Origin: Drosophila pseudoobscura
Taxonomy: Eukaryota; Arthropoda; Insecta; Diptera; Drosophilidae
DNA: 64,000 nt
Reading direction: 5' to 3'
Assembly: GCF_009870125.1 (NCBI RefSeq)
Contig: NC_046683.1
Span: 53,273,869 to 53,337,868 of the forward strand
The notes beneath the pieces were generated by a model. The model did no database searches. It had not been told where the DNA came from and was given only the letters and a program-made list of their open reading frames with translations. The translations under genes and the position numbers were made by a program. Position 1 is the first letter of the stretch. The number at the start of each line of letters is the position of its first letter. Below, piece by piece: positions 13,266-26,682 of this stretch.

Positions 13266-14068
13266 ATGAGTAAGCTGGACGATTTGTTGGCCAAGAAGAA
13301 GACGGTGGTGCCCGTCCTGGACCTGAGCCGCAGCAACATCCAGACGAGTGAGGAGTTCAAGCGGCTGTTCGAGAAGGTGCCCGACTACAAGATGCGTCCC
13401 GTGAAGGTGCGCGCCGAGGAGATCAAGCTCCGGGACAAGGACTACGCCTTCAAGATGCCCAAGAAGGAGATGCGCAAGCTGCTCAAGTCGAATGGGGAGC
13501 GGGAGCCGCTCTACAGCTACGCGGATCCCGTGCCCACCGAAATGAAGGACGTGGTGCTCATGGAGCTCTGCGCCGTGCCCATCGACTGGAAGATGCTCAC
13601 CACGCTGCGGCCCAAGAACAAGCAAGAGGAGGAGTACTTCAGCCGCATGGTGGAGATGGGCAAGCTGGAGCTCAAGACCGAGGCCCGTGACCGCCGCGAG
13701 TTCGCTCTGAACAACTGCGTGAAGAAGATCAAGAACAAGTCGGGCATCGTGGAGACCCGCCTGATGACCTGCGAGTCCTGCGGCGAGGAAATGTGCTGCG
13801 GTCAGTTCCAGACTCTCTTGGGGCTGCTCCCAAACTCCCTCCCTCCCTCTTTCTGGGCAATGATTACATCTGCATCCCCTCTCTGTTTCCAGGCAAGTCC
13901 TGTGGCGACTTCAACTACGATCTGTACATCAGAGTGGAGGCCAGGGTCGTGAAGCCGAAGCCCGTGCCCATGACCACGAACAAGACCAAATTGAATGGCC
14001 GCAAGAAGTCCTCGGTGGCTGGCACCAAAATCAAGGTCAAGAAGTCCTCCACCAACAAAGGAGCTTGA
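13266..14068 (+). CDS. uncharacterised 236-residue protein with a cysteine cluster
   Basis: Two exons, 13266-13800 and 13893-14068. They are joined in phase 1 across a 92-nt GT-AG intron, giving 236 residues. The start ATG follows an A-rich context (CAGAAATG). The N-terminal two thirds is a charged, mostly helical, Lys/Arg/Glu-rich region. About residues 170-185 carry a cluster reading CESCGEEMCCGKSCG, likely a metal site, split by the intron. The C-terminus is very basic (KKSSVAGTKIKVKK). Codon use is strongly GC-ending, like a conserved fly gene. An ATTAAA poly(A) signal lies at 14129-14134. I do not recognise the family; basic charge plus a Cys cluster suggests nucleic-acid binding, which is inference. 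If the 29.7 kb promoter belongs to IRSp53, this gene would be nested inside an IRSp53 intron on the opposite strand. Confidence 0.9.
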
Positions 14069-14128
14069 GGAAAACGATAGATCAATTTAGCTGAGTATTC
14101 TTTTCGCATTCACTTGCCCCTTGTAACC

Positions 14129-14134
14129 ATTAAA
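14129..14134 (+). terminator. ATTAAA polyadenylation signal of the 13266 gene
   Basis: ATTAAA about 60 nt after the stop codon. Confidence 0.55.
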
Positions 14135-17100
14135 AAGTCCTCAAATCTTGTACAAGTCTCTTCTTAGCCATGTTTCTATGGCCATCAGTAGGTATATCTC
14201 TGAAAGTATGTTAACCCAAGCCAATTACCATAAACCCTACGCTCGGACAGGTCTCCGAAAATGTGCCGCGCAAGAGAGTAGAAATTTTTGAAGATATTTT
14301 CCCCAACAAGCAGCGGCGACACTCGACTCGAGTGGCTCTGGCCCAGACCGACAACGACCAGAAATGGCTAAAATATTTAAATTGCCGCCGAGCAGCAGAG
14401 GCAGCGGCAGAGGCAGCGGCAGAGGCAGCGGCAGCGGCAGCACAGGCAAATGGCCATTAAGACAAAGTAAACAGGCTAACAGGGGTTCTGTGTTCGTCCG
14501 GTGGTCCCCCACTTGGACTGGCCAGGTCGATGCGTTGGCGACATCGCTCCAGTGGCAGTCAGGAGGCAGGAGGCAGGCAGCCAGCCCACGAATCGCTCCG
14601 GGACTTGTGCAACAATTTGTGCAAGTCGAGAATTCAATGGAGTGGCTCCAAGTGGCTCCGAGTGGCCGCCTGGCGTCTGTGGCGTCCGTGCACAACTTTT
14701 GATTACTAATGAGCCGAATCGCTGTAGAGCGGCTGTCAGTCGCGGTGTAGAGCTCTGATTTATGCGGTTTATTTATGGAAATATCTATTCGCGTAGAAAT
14801 TGAAAATTTACTTTGAATATCAAGTTTACGAGCATATGGATGGATGGAGCATATGGCAAGACGCAGCCGTAGAGCGAAATTTCGATTGGAATCTCAATTT
14901 GATTTTAGATTTTTCGTGCAACAAAATATGCAAACAACTGAAGTTGTTTCAAGTTCTTTCCTTAGTAGAAAGTAGAAGACACTCGAAGCGAATCCATAAG
15001 AAAGGATCCGATTCGATTGCTAGGATTCCCAGGAGCATATGCAAAGATTCCACTGGATGGAACTCTGGACCTACGTGTATTTATTACCAAAGTCGTGGAA
15101 TAATTTACAATAATGTACGATAATTCAGTCATCAAGCAATGAGTGTTCTACAAGCCAGTCCACAATGTTTTGAATGTTGCTGCTTTCTGAAGATGGTGGG
15201 AGAGAATATACTCCTAACAGGCAGTGCGATATATCTCATTGGATGAAATGAAATTTATCCTCAGATCAATAAAGAAGGTTCCCCTTTCCCTCGAATCGCA
15301 TTATATGAACGATATGCACCTTTTAAAGCTATTATGAATATCACATAGTCATATCGTTTGTGTGTAGTTATGTTTAGATTATGATATTCCATTGCATTCG
15401 GTTTGGCTAGGCTAAATTGTGTTGAGTTAAGCAATGTTGGCCGACATCAGCAGATGTTAGCCTTGTTCTTAATAGACAAGCGATGTTTTTGCATAGATTT
15501 TCCACAGCAGAGGCGCAATTAAAGTGCCGTCCACTCACGTAGACGTGTGTAGACGTGGGGGTCCACACTGAGATATGATATCGGGTTTCGGACCTGACCG
15601 CAGCAGTGACGTTGCTAACCTTGGTAGCCGGTGGAACCTCAGGAATGCAGCAGCAGCACCAGCAGCAGCAGCAGCAGCTGCAGGTTCGTTGCCCAAGTCT
15701 TTTGATTCTAAGCGAGGCTATGAGGCGAGGCTCTGAGGCTGTGAGGCTGTGATTCGGGGCGTGGCTATGCCAGCCATCACGTAGCCAAAGAAACCTATCC
15801 ACACAAATTGATAGAAACAGTAGGCAGGCGGTAGGCGCAACTTTCTTTCTTTTTTCCACTCTCACTTGGACGGGGGCTTATCTGGAGTGTGTTTATCTTG
15901 CATCTGCTTAAATATTGAGATGCGACATCGACCATGATTTCGTAAGATTTGAATGCGTTCGTTTCGTCTTTCGTCTGTCCGGGTATCATTTCATTTAGTT
16001 TCCATTCAGCTCTGTTTATGTTGGAAATTTCTTTTGGAAGACGCGTGTGCCTACGTAATCGTTGTGGCACGTCTCTGCCCCTCCCCGGCCCGCCCCGCCC
16101 CTCCCTTTCCCGCCAGGTGAAAGACCCTACAGATCCGAAAGTCGCTTGGGGGCAGACAGTGCTGACATATTGGTTGTGGATCGTGGCTCCGCGCGGGTTC
16201 AATGGTAGCTGGCGCTGGCACTGGTAGCTGGCACTGGCACTGCCATAGAATTCCAGTTGAATGGTGTGACACTCTCGATTCCACAATTAAATTGGTAAAA
16301 GTCAACAATCTGGGCAGATCTGAGAGCGGAGACGGAGATCGGAGACCGGAGTGAGTGGCAGATCTGAGGCCAACAATAGATGGAAAACAAAGCGGGGAAG
16401 GAAGCGGGGACTGTTTTCGAGGGGAGTCATTATTTTGATATTTTTTCATATTGAAAAGATCTGCAAACGTTTCTTGGGAGGGGTTTCCAAAAGAGCTACA
16501 GAAGCATGTCTCTCCGTGTCCCTCACTATTGCCCTCTCTGTTTACCATTTACAATATCTTTCTCTCTCTCTCTCTCTCCCTCTCTGGTAATCCCCCAATT
16601 ACTTTATTATCAACAATGCCCCATCGATTCATCCTCCATGGCCCATCCATCTATGGCGCATCCTCCCTTTTGGTGAATTGGTTTCGATCTTTTGGCGAAA
16701 CTTTCGCCGAATGGCAGAGCAGAGACGAGCAGTCAACGACCATTTTCCTGCCACTCGAGATACATGCAAATAATCGGGTAAACAGCTTTTGCCAGCAGAG
16801 CAGAGCAGCATGTCCAACACCAGTTAAAGCTACATCTGTAAGATGGAGATGGAGATGGAGATGGAGCTGAAGATGGGCTGAAGATGGAGCTACAGATGGG
16901 GGAGAGGGAAGGAAGAGCCAAAGCCAGAGCCAAAGCCAGAGCTAGTACTATTATCAAATGCTCATCATTAACATTGGCTGCCTGCTGCTGTGGCGGCTGC
17001 AATCTCGACGTGACGATCAAATTGCAGCACATGTGAGTACACGTGTGCCGTGTGCCGTGTGTTCGAGTGTGCTGTGTGGGGCTGTTGTTGTGAAAATGAA

Positions 17101-19009
17101 ATTAAACTAAATACCAAAGACAATGGAGCGGAGAGGAGATACAGATACACGTACACATGTACGTCTTGTTTGTACTTGTAGTCGTATAGTCGTATCTTCG
17201 CGCTAAATTGCCGCCAGATACATTTTCAAATGAGTCTTAGACACAGCACAAAACACAATAACATTGTTGATATCCCCTGGATCCCCTGCCACCAACATCC
17301 AACATCCGAAGGGGTTTACCATGCAAATTGAGGGACGATGCCTGCCGCTGCTGCTGGTGCTGCTTCTGCTGCTCGTTCACTCAAATTGGCAGTGAAAGTA
17401 AAAGTTTAAGCTATTTCTCTCCCTCTCCCTCTCTGTGTCTGTCTCTGTCTCTGTCTGTATCTCTGGGCTGTCGAACCTTAGCAAAGTCGAACGCACAAGT
17501 AATGCTGACGACTGACGACTGACTGACAGATGGACTGACAGACATCTCGACCGAGATCCGAGATCCGAGATCTCCGACATCCGACATGCCATATGCATGC
17601 CATAAAAAGATAAACCCCATAGCGGGAAGAGAGCCACATATTTGTGCCCTGAACCGAGGGTCTCGTAAGCCATGGCCTGGCCTCAGGTTCGTTCAATTGA
17701 TTTTCCTTGCCATACCACACTTTTCCCCAATGGGAAAAAAGCCGCTGATGGGCGGCAGATCTCCACAGTGCTGTTCCATTAACCCACTGTCGCTTCTCTC
17801 GAAGAACTGCTGCCCATCGGACACACCCAGCCACTCCCACTCTCCCCCCCCCCGCTCTCTCCCAGGCACAGTTGGTCGTGACGAGCCATGGGCATGGGCA
17901 TCGGCATCGGCATCGGCATCTCCTGTTTATAGAAGCAGCTCTACCCATCATAAATTAGGTGTAGATGGCATCTAAAAGCATCGCCGACTGCCGACTGACG
18001 CTGCACGAACGTTTCTCTGGGAGCGTTAATGGCAGTGTCTTCTGACTCGGGATCGCCTCTATGAACAGGAGCTGCGGATTCCGTTTGGATTGGTTGGGGG
18101 GCAGTGGGAGTGCCCCAAGAAATGGTGAACACAGTGGAAAATTCTTGGGATAATCTTCTGTTCTGTTCTGTTCTGTTCTTCACAATAAAAGAACATGGAC
18201 ATTCTTTCTAAGGAATTTCAAGCCCAAGGGAAACTCATTAACGGCAAAGATGTTATATATTAAGTTATATATTCAATATTATGTATGTTGCATTAAAATA
18301 CGAGATTCCATTACAATCATTCCATCAATTCATCAAGAAATGCATACTTTTCTGTTGTCTGTTGGCTGTATCCGTTTCCTGAATAGGCATGGAGATATTA
18401 AAGATATTTCAAGCACCAAAATTAAGTTGGGTATTTCCAAAAATCTTCAGTTACTTCCCATCAGAGAGTTGATTGACTCAGTGGCACTTGTCAGTGGGGG
18501 GGATACTCGTGGTACTCGTGTATCGGTAGCCGAAACCCAAAGCTCATTTGTCCGCCCCCACACCAATCATTCATTCCATCCACATGGAAGATACGCAGAG
18601 ATACAAAGATACACCTGGTAGAATCGAGTGAGATACGGACATGGAGAAGTTGAAGAAATATCAAAGTAAAAACAAATTGCTGAGCGACTGCGTCAGGCGC
18701 AAGGAATGCGACCTTGAGCTGTCGTCGTCGTCGTCGGCGTCGGCCGCTTGTTCAGATGTCGTGACCAGGCCCGGGCCCAGGCCCAGGCCCAGACCCAGAC
18801 TCACAGATACGAGGCGTAGCAGCACAAGTACAGAGAGCACGAAAGAAATATCTGCCAGGCAGAGGCATAAATACGGCCAGAGAGATCAGAACCGAACAGC
18901 CCGCTTGGTACAGAGAAAACGAGACGCAGAAAATAGCGCAGTTTCGCGTACAATAAAACACGTTTGACGAACGGTTTGATGGTGAAGATGAAGATTGAAT
19001 ATCTGTCAG

Positions 19010-19011
<2 letters not shown>

Positions 19012-19048
<37 letters not shown>
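19012..19048. repeat. (CA)n microsatellite
   Basis: About 18 CA units. Confidence 0.95.
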
Positions 19049-19050
<2 letters not shown>

Positions 19051-22000
19051 GCACACACAGAAGACGGCGCTCACTTTTATTTTCAGCATTGCAACCACAG
19101 GAACGGCAACAGCAACAACAACAACAACAGCCACTGAGACCTCAACCACAAAAGCAAATGCCATAACAAGCCAAAATAACAAAGATCAAACTCCAGCTGA
19201 ATGAGAACAAAGCAGCGCAAGTATCTCAGCAAGTATCTGCCACCAAGTTGCCAGGTTGCCGGTTGCCAAGTTGCAATATAAAATGTATCTGGCTGTGGCT
19301 GTGGCTGTGGCTCTGTCTGTCTTTCTGTCTGTTTTCCACTCGTTGAGTAAGTTTATTCATTCCATTAGAAACTTTCGAGGTCCGCCTTAGACTCGCGACA
19401 GAAACTCCACAGCCCCAGAGACCCCCCTGCCTGCGATCCGAAGGTATTTGTGGTTCGCTCATTACTTGAATAAACACGAGTATCAACAGATTGCAGCACT
19501 AAATATATTATATATTATTCTGTATAGTCCCCCAGCGAGTATTTACAGCAGCATAATGAATCCCAAAAATAAATGTGTACACATTTTTCGCTTGTCAAAG
19601 CGATTTACGAGTATTTGATTTTGCCAAGCAGATATATTCTCATATTTCACGTATGTGACAGGCAAAGTTCATGGAAGTCAAGGCTTCAATCGAGCAGCTA
19701 AAGATTCAACTGAATATGATTTTGCTAGAGGAGTAGACACCCATCGAATACCCATTACATGGTGAATATACAACCCAACCTACTACGGGTACGTTCTGAA
19801 GGAACTACCATCTCCTCCCGCCCTTTCACTCGAAACTTTCCCGATGGAAAAGTTGCCGCCCTGCTGCCGATGCCGATGCTGATTCTTTCAGCGTCTCTAA
19901 AGACCCAATGTTCTGTCGCTTGTTAATCGCTTGGGGAAAAAGCGGCCACAGTTATAAACTTCGGACCATGAAATCGCATTAGATGGCAAGTCAACGAACT
20001 TCGGCTCGAGACCCGCTTCGAGGTTTATTTATGCAGTCGGAGGCCCAATTAGTTTCTCGAAAATGTCTGAGAACTATTCGATTTTGGCATTCGAGACAAA
20101 TGCCCGCGCGGCACCGCTGATTTTGTAATTCGAAATATTTCTTGTAATTCTTTGGCGCATTCTTGAAGATCTGACACAGTTTTGATTCGTTTGGAACCTG
20201 TTTTCAATTTGTGCTAGAACTTCGTTTCGCATCTGTATCTGTATCTGTATATGTTTTTCGATTTTGCATTCCATTCCTCTAGAAACGAAAACCAGTTACA
20301 GAATTAATTATTTTAAAACAAAATTTGCATTTCTTATTCAGTAAATTTCTCCCTTCCCCAAGCGATTGTCAATCAGTCATTTCCTTTTTGGGTGGGGAGG
20401 AACACAACACCAGACAATCAGCGTTTCATAGCTTCAGATTTCTATAAGAGTTCAACGGTTCCGAACGGAGTTCACGTTTGGGGTTTGTCCAAGAGATTTG
20501 CATAGATTATCGCGTGGAGAGATGGCCATAGAAATATCAAACAAGAGAATTGTTATCAGATCATTTATCCAACACGATCGTTTCATAAGAATCGCGAGTT
20601 CAAATATTATGAAGTTCAAACTTCAGGAGACAAAGAAACACTGAGATTACTTAAGAAAATGTTCCAATCATCATCTGAACATATCGTTGGGGGAAATTTT
20701 GCTTAAAAACAATCTAAACTATCATAAAACCGATCTGAAGCTAGCCTTCCTTTTCTTTTCCTTGGCAAACATTTTCTTTGCTCTACCAGCTTTTACCAGT
20801 AGTGCTCTTGTTTCTCCCCTTTCCCCTAATAAAAGCGAACAAAAACTAGGTTTCTGTACCAAATGGACAAGACATTAAATCAAAACCATACGTACGTATA
20901 ATTCCGACAGTCTCAACCCCAATTATGGCTCTGGTCATTACATTTCGGGGCTTGAATTAGTCGTAAAACAAAAGACTTAAGCAACGAACGCGAGGCGTAA
21001 TTGCTGCTACGTGCTGAGCATTTAACATTTCGTTGATCGTTGATCCGAGGGAAGAACCAAACAACCAGACAACCAGACAACCACAAAAAAAGTGAAACAA
21101 ACATGAGTAAAACAAATGTACAAATGGTCCGTACAAGTTTTTTGGGGATCGGCACGGCACTCGTTAAAATCACTCAATAAACTGGCGGAAATGACTTGCT
21201 CCGTACGATCCGCACACACTCACACACAGATAGAAGATCTGTCTGTGAGCTGCGAGATGGAAAGTACTTTCGGAACAAATGAAATTTCATAATTAGCCAG
21301 GGCCATCGAGGATGGGAAGGTGAAATGGCAGGTGAGACGTGAGACGTGAGACGTGGGGCTAAGCAAATCGAATCATCCAGAGGGCCAGAGGGAGAGCCGC
21401 CACAGATGGAGCTGTGAAGCTGTGAAGCTGTCCGTCCCGGCCATTTAATTAGCCATTTTCACACATTTCACTTTCAACGAGCTGCCGCCAAATTGTGAAA
21501 AGAAAAAAAAAAGATACACAGAGAGTAGAGTGTGGAGAGTAGAGAGCAGAGTGTTGGTTCGTGTGTGAGAGATCTCTTCAATGAAACGCAAAAAAGCCAT
21601 TAGCCGGTCAAGTGCACAGATCGTCAGAGCGTAGGTTGGTGGACAAGACCGTCTCTGTCCGTGATGTTTGTGTCCGAGTATCTGTATCTGTATCTGCGTA
21701 TCTTTGTGTCTTTGTATCTTGGCCGGCCATCCGCTTGCCGCTTCCTCTGTGCGTTGACAGAGCGGCGGTGGATGGCTTTCAAGTGGCCAATTTCTATTTT
21801 TTCTCCCGTCTACTTTTGAAATCTCTTCAGTTAATTGAAAATTTCCCATCGCATTGAACTTGAAAGAGCGTCTGCGCTGTGGCCATTGCCATAAATCTCT
21901 AGCCAAAATCCCAAATTTCCATTAGCCAAAGAGCCACGTTGATTGGCAGTCGATGGCCCGAACTTTGGATTTCTACCTGTGTAATTAGCATTTTTGATTT

Positions 22001-24029
22001 GTGCGCCGCTCCCTCCCAGCCTGCCCACACACATGCGAGCCTCTGCCTCGAATAAAAATAGAAACTGCGCAGATACTCGCCACAAGATACATACATGCGG
22101 TACGTAGTATCAGCCCATGCCCATCCAGCGCACGAGATGACAAATGGAACACGTTACAAACCTGCAAAAATGCCAATAAAAAACAGAAATTAATGATCAT
22201 TGATCAATCATATTCATATCTCAAGAAAGTCACAAACAAATACGCAGTACTTATATATATAATCTCAATATATCAAATCTGTTCACGTATTTTAACATCT
22301 CATTTCGTATTAAATAGAACAAAAAACTTGGTGAATATAGGATACATTTTTGTGCATTTATTCGGCAACTTTTCTCATTATTATTCCCTTGAATAAGTGC
22401 GCAAAAATGCTATGAAATATTATATATTTTGTGGTAAAAGTATTCCCCACTTTCATGTCCAAAGTTTTTGTTGGTAATTATATTACGATAATAAGAAATA
22501 TTTCTCATCTTTTAACTCGTCTCGTAACTCATCTCAAATACCCACCTAAAAGCCATCTCTTCTACCTTCTCATCCTAAAATATCTCCTAAAACCTATGCT
22601 AGAGAAAACATTTAATGAAGTATGACTTTTACTTTACGCCCATGCCAAAACTCGCAACGTTTTGACCAAGTGGTAGCCGTGAACAATGGGAGGAGACATG
22701 CAAAATGTTGGAGAGCCAACGACCAGAGTCAAAAGCAAATGGACCGTAATCAGCATTAACGGCTTCACGAGTCTGACCGTCCGACCGTCCGACCGTCCAG
22801 CTGGCCAACAAGATAGTTCAGGCCTGGCTCTGCTTATTGGCCGATTAATAAGACTGAAAGGCAATTAAATCCAGCCAAGTCTCAGATTAATGCATGCTAG
22901 TGGAATGGGCGGAATAAGTGGAGTCAGGGAGAGTGGGGGGAGTGGTGAAGGGGGGCCAAAATGGTGCACTAATCAGCTAATCAGCTAATGATAGTGTGCT
23001 ATCTTTTGCTGTCCAATGGAGAGTGTAAAAGAAATAATAAGTCTGTGCCGATATGTACCTATCTTTGGCCAAATAATATTTCTAATTGATTCCGTTCAAA
23101 TATTGGGGGTTCCTTCAGTTTTCTATTTCAGTACAACAATGGCAAATATGCTCTCAAAGTGAGCAATTTTGATTTTTTGAGCCCTGTCTCTGCGCTGTCT
23201 CTTCACCATCTCTCCTCTGCCCCAAGCCTCCGTAGACTATTCATTACATTATATTTCATTTCAATTCCATTTGGATCCAGATCTCGTTTGGCCCGGCACT
23301 TTGTTGTGCTCTCGGCTTTGTTGGTCATTAGGAAATTTGTTACAAATTGTATCTGTGGCGTGTGCAAAGGCTGGCTGCTGCCTGTCTGCCGGGCTGCCGT
23401 TTGCAACATTTGCCTTAATGCGATTTGCATTGAAAATTGGCACAAAAGTCGATTTTGTGCGGCGGGCTCTGGCGGGCCTGGGTGTGGACTCTCGGGTCGC
23501 CCATTGGGTCTGGACAGAAACAGAAACAGAAACCAAAAACCAAACTGAATGGAGCTCCCAGCTTAGCCGGGGATTGGGCTATTCACCTGCATACTGGACG
23601 GGACTTGTAGTGGACTCCAGTGCTCTCCAGTGGTCTCCAGTGCTCTCGTGTCTCGTGTCTGGCCGTCCCAGATAAATCGTTTCGCAGCCAAAGCCTTTTA
23701 GGTGTGAACTTTTTTTTCACTTTTGCTCTATGTACGAGTGTGTACTTTTCAGTCTGCCCCGCCGCTCGATTTGAATTGGTTTTGAGGTCAAAACTCGTTC
23801 CACTTTGCTGTGAAACTCAATGCAAAAATATATAACACAAAAAATGATAGTTCGAAAACGCAAGATACTATCCGACATGCGTGTTATTATTCGGCATGTT
23901 GGGCTGGCAGGAAAATTACACATAATATTTGCTATTCGATGAAGAAACCGCTGGAGATTGCATTTCCATAATCAAATTACGGCCACCGCCGATTGTCCAC
24001 AGACATTTTGGCATTTTTTAATGAAAGCA

Positions 24030-24079
24030 GCTCCAGCTCCAGCCCCAGCTCCAGCCCCAGCTCCAGCCCCAGCTCCAGA
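24030..24079. repeat. 12-bp tandem repeat, unit CAGCTCCAGCCC
   Basis: About four head-to-tail copies. Confidence 0.9.
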
Positions 24080-26179
24080 TTAGTTTTCTATAGAAATAGC
24101 CATAGACACGCCCACGAAGTGATTGGCAAAGTACTGCGCTGTCAGAGCAATTATGATTATTGGCCTGGCTGCTGCTGGCGATTATTGCCGCATTCTTTCC
24201 ATACCACTACCATAGGTCTCTCGATTTCACAATTGAATCCGCGAAACGTGTTCTGCGCGGGCCACAAGGAGTCCAGAAGTGGCGCGGAATGAGGCAATAA
24301 ATAAATATGAAAAATTAAAATCAAATTACACAGATCATTTGATTTCTGCTGGCAGATTTCTGGAGCTGCTCCACAAAGGATTATGGAATTATAGGTTTAT
24401 TTTTGGCTAGGTGTCGATCTGCGGAATTTCTACATTTATTGGCATTTGAAAAGGGTAGGCAATTCAGGTAATTCAGAGTCTGAACGTGAAATCTTTCTAA
24501 GAAATAATTATACCATGAACATACATTTTATACATTTTGATTTGTAGTTTTGTGCCTTAGACTTCAGGAGTAGTGAGATGATCTTTTCCTAAGATCTATT
24601 CTGCAGAAATATACATATATTTAAACACCTTCCCGACTTCTTATGGGGATATTTTATTAGCTTCTTCAATGCAAACAGGTTCAACGGACAATTAACGAAT
24701 TTCAATATCAAATTAATGTATTTTTCCCCAGCCATTGCTAAGTGTCATTAGATGGTTCGTGTTCGATTCCCTGCTTAGGTTTTCAATTTCAATTCAAGGC
24801 ATAGCCATAGCCATAGCCGTAGAGTGCCTGAAGTCGCAGTGAAACAACTTTCAATGTGAATGCAACAGCAACAACAACAACAGCACCCAAAGGCAAACCC
24901 ACATCTCGAGTGGGTGGGGGTGTGGGGGTACAGGTACAGGTACAGTCAAGTGGTAGTGACATATCGCTGCCTGATGGAAAAATGCGGTTAATGTGGTTAA
25001 TGCCAATAGCTGTGGCTATGTCTGACGACTGGTGGCTGGTGGCTGCCTGCAGGCCGGACTGGACCTATGCACTTGTTCAATTTCCTAATTAAGTCAAAGG
25101 CTCACTGACAGATTCAGCTATGGGGGTTTTTATGGTCTTGTTGGGCTTTATGTGGCAATACATTGGGGAACATTGGGCATGAGTCCGCTCCGAGTGCAAG
25201 TGAAAGGTGACTGGAGGCAGTGCAGTGTAACCTTCAAGGGTGCCTGCCATTGGGAAAGAAATCTACACAAATAATAGTGGGGGGATGTTATCCCAAATAG
25301 CTGCATACATACATATATGGTAATATATTTTACATAAATCTGCATCGGCATTCAATTTTACCCCATTTTGTCGTTTAAAAAGAAAACAGCCCAAAAATTT
25401 CTCTTGTGTCCACTCTTTCTTGATCCATTCGACAGGAACACATGGGGCTGTCAGCTGACAATCAGATCAGTCCAAGTCGAAATTCGACAAACAATGCAGG
25501 GGAGATGGCAAGCGAGACAGCAGTTGTCATTTCGAAGAGGGGGAAAGCCGCAAAGAATGCAAAAGTGGCGATCGTTGGTTGCCAATTTTCGCTTGTCACG
25601 TGCCATTCGTCTTTCGATTCCATTTCTTTCAATTTCCCTAATGATTTCATTAGAAAAATGCACAGAAATATAGCTAAAGGCCCGCTGAGTATTCTCCTAA
25701 GACCCAATAAAGAAAGAGTCTACTTTCATGGGCTATTTGTCAGCTTGAGCGACAGATACACAAGACTTCAAAGTACGAGAAAGGGTCTCAAATTCAACAC
25801 CATTTCATTGTAAACTCTTCCCAATTCGATCATATCCCATTCAAGTTGCATAATTCTCGTTGCATTTCCTTTATGCGTTTTTCTGGAAAGGAAGTAATCG
25901 GTTGATAGATTTCACTTTGTGACAGTTCCATGCAAAATGGAAAATTAATTTGCGATTCTCAGGCAGAGACACAAATGCGAATGCGAATGCCTTGCCATGC
26001 CATGCCATGCCTCGTGTGGAGTGTGTGTTTCGAGTAGTATTCAAGGAAAATGCCTGCCACTTCACAGAAAATGCATACCCCACCCCAGCCCAGTCGTCCG
26101 CCTCTGTTTGGCCGGACCGGACCGGGCCAATGTGGCCGTTTGTTTTGGCCAAAGTTGATGGACTCGTTTGGGGCGCCTA

Positions 26180-26229
26180 CAGCCACGGCCGCCACAGCCG
26201 CCACAGCCGCCACAGCCGCCACAGCCGCC
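26180..26229. repeat. 9-bp tandem repeat, unit CAGCCGCCA
   Basis: Five near-perfect copies. They keep open frames on both strands, which explains the spurious Ala/Thr- and Gly-rich ORFs here. Confidence 0.9.
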
Positions 26230-26638
26230 CCGCCGCACTAAAAGTGAATGGGCCGACGCGGCTGGGAGGGTGGGTGCAGGGGGAAACACTTGGGCAGCAG
26301 CAAATCGACGTTTTAACAATTTGGCTAAAGTTTAATAAACTTTATGAAATGCTGTCCTGAGTGGGAAATGCATGCGCAGTCGGGGAGCCCGCGTGGAGTC
26401 GTCGACTCCAATGACAATGATGCGGACCGCGGGTGGGGGCCGCAGGAGGGGTACTGGGGCTGTCAAGTGAGTTTTTCGGGGCGATAATGTGCCGGACAGA
26501 AAAAGGAAATTCAAGGAAAGCCATGGGACACGCCGCAGCAGGAAACAGCCAAGCAGCCATGAAGCCATCAAGCCATCAAGCCATCAAGCCATGCAGCCAT
26601 GCAGCAGTTGCCATGTTAGAAAGTTGCCATTATTTCAG

Positions 26639-26682
26639 TGCTCAGTACTCAGTGTTCAGTGTTCAGTTTTCAGTGTCCAGTA
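26639..26682. repeat. imperfect CAGTGTT tandem repeat
   Basis: Five or six copies of TCAGTGTT/TCAGTATT-like units, some of which match the fly initiator TCAGT. Confidence 0.7.

Noticed and set aside
20450-20500. TATAAGAG followed about 30 nt later by TTCACG on the plus strand
   Set aside because: The initiator is weak, no exon or donor follows, and single TATA-like words are common in AT-rich DNA.
24740-24785. GTTCGATTCC word resembling a tRNA B box
   Set aside because: The flanking CTAAG/CTTAG pair encloses only about 45 nt, too short for a tRNA.
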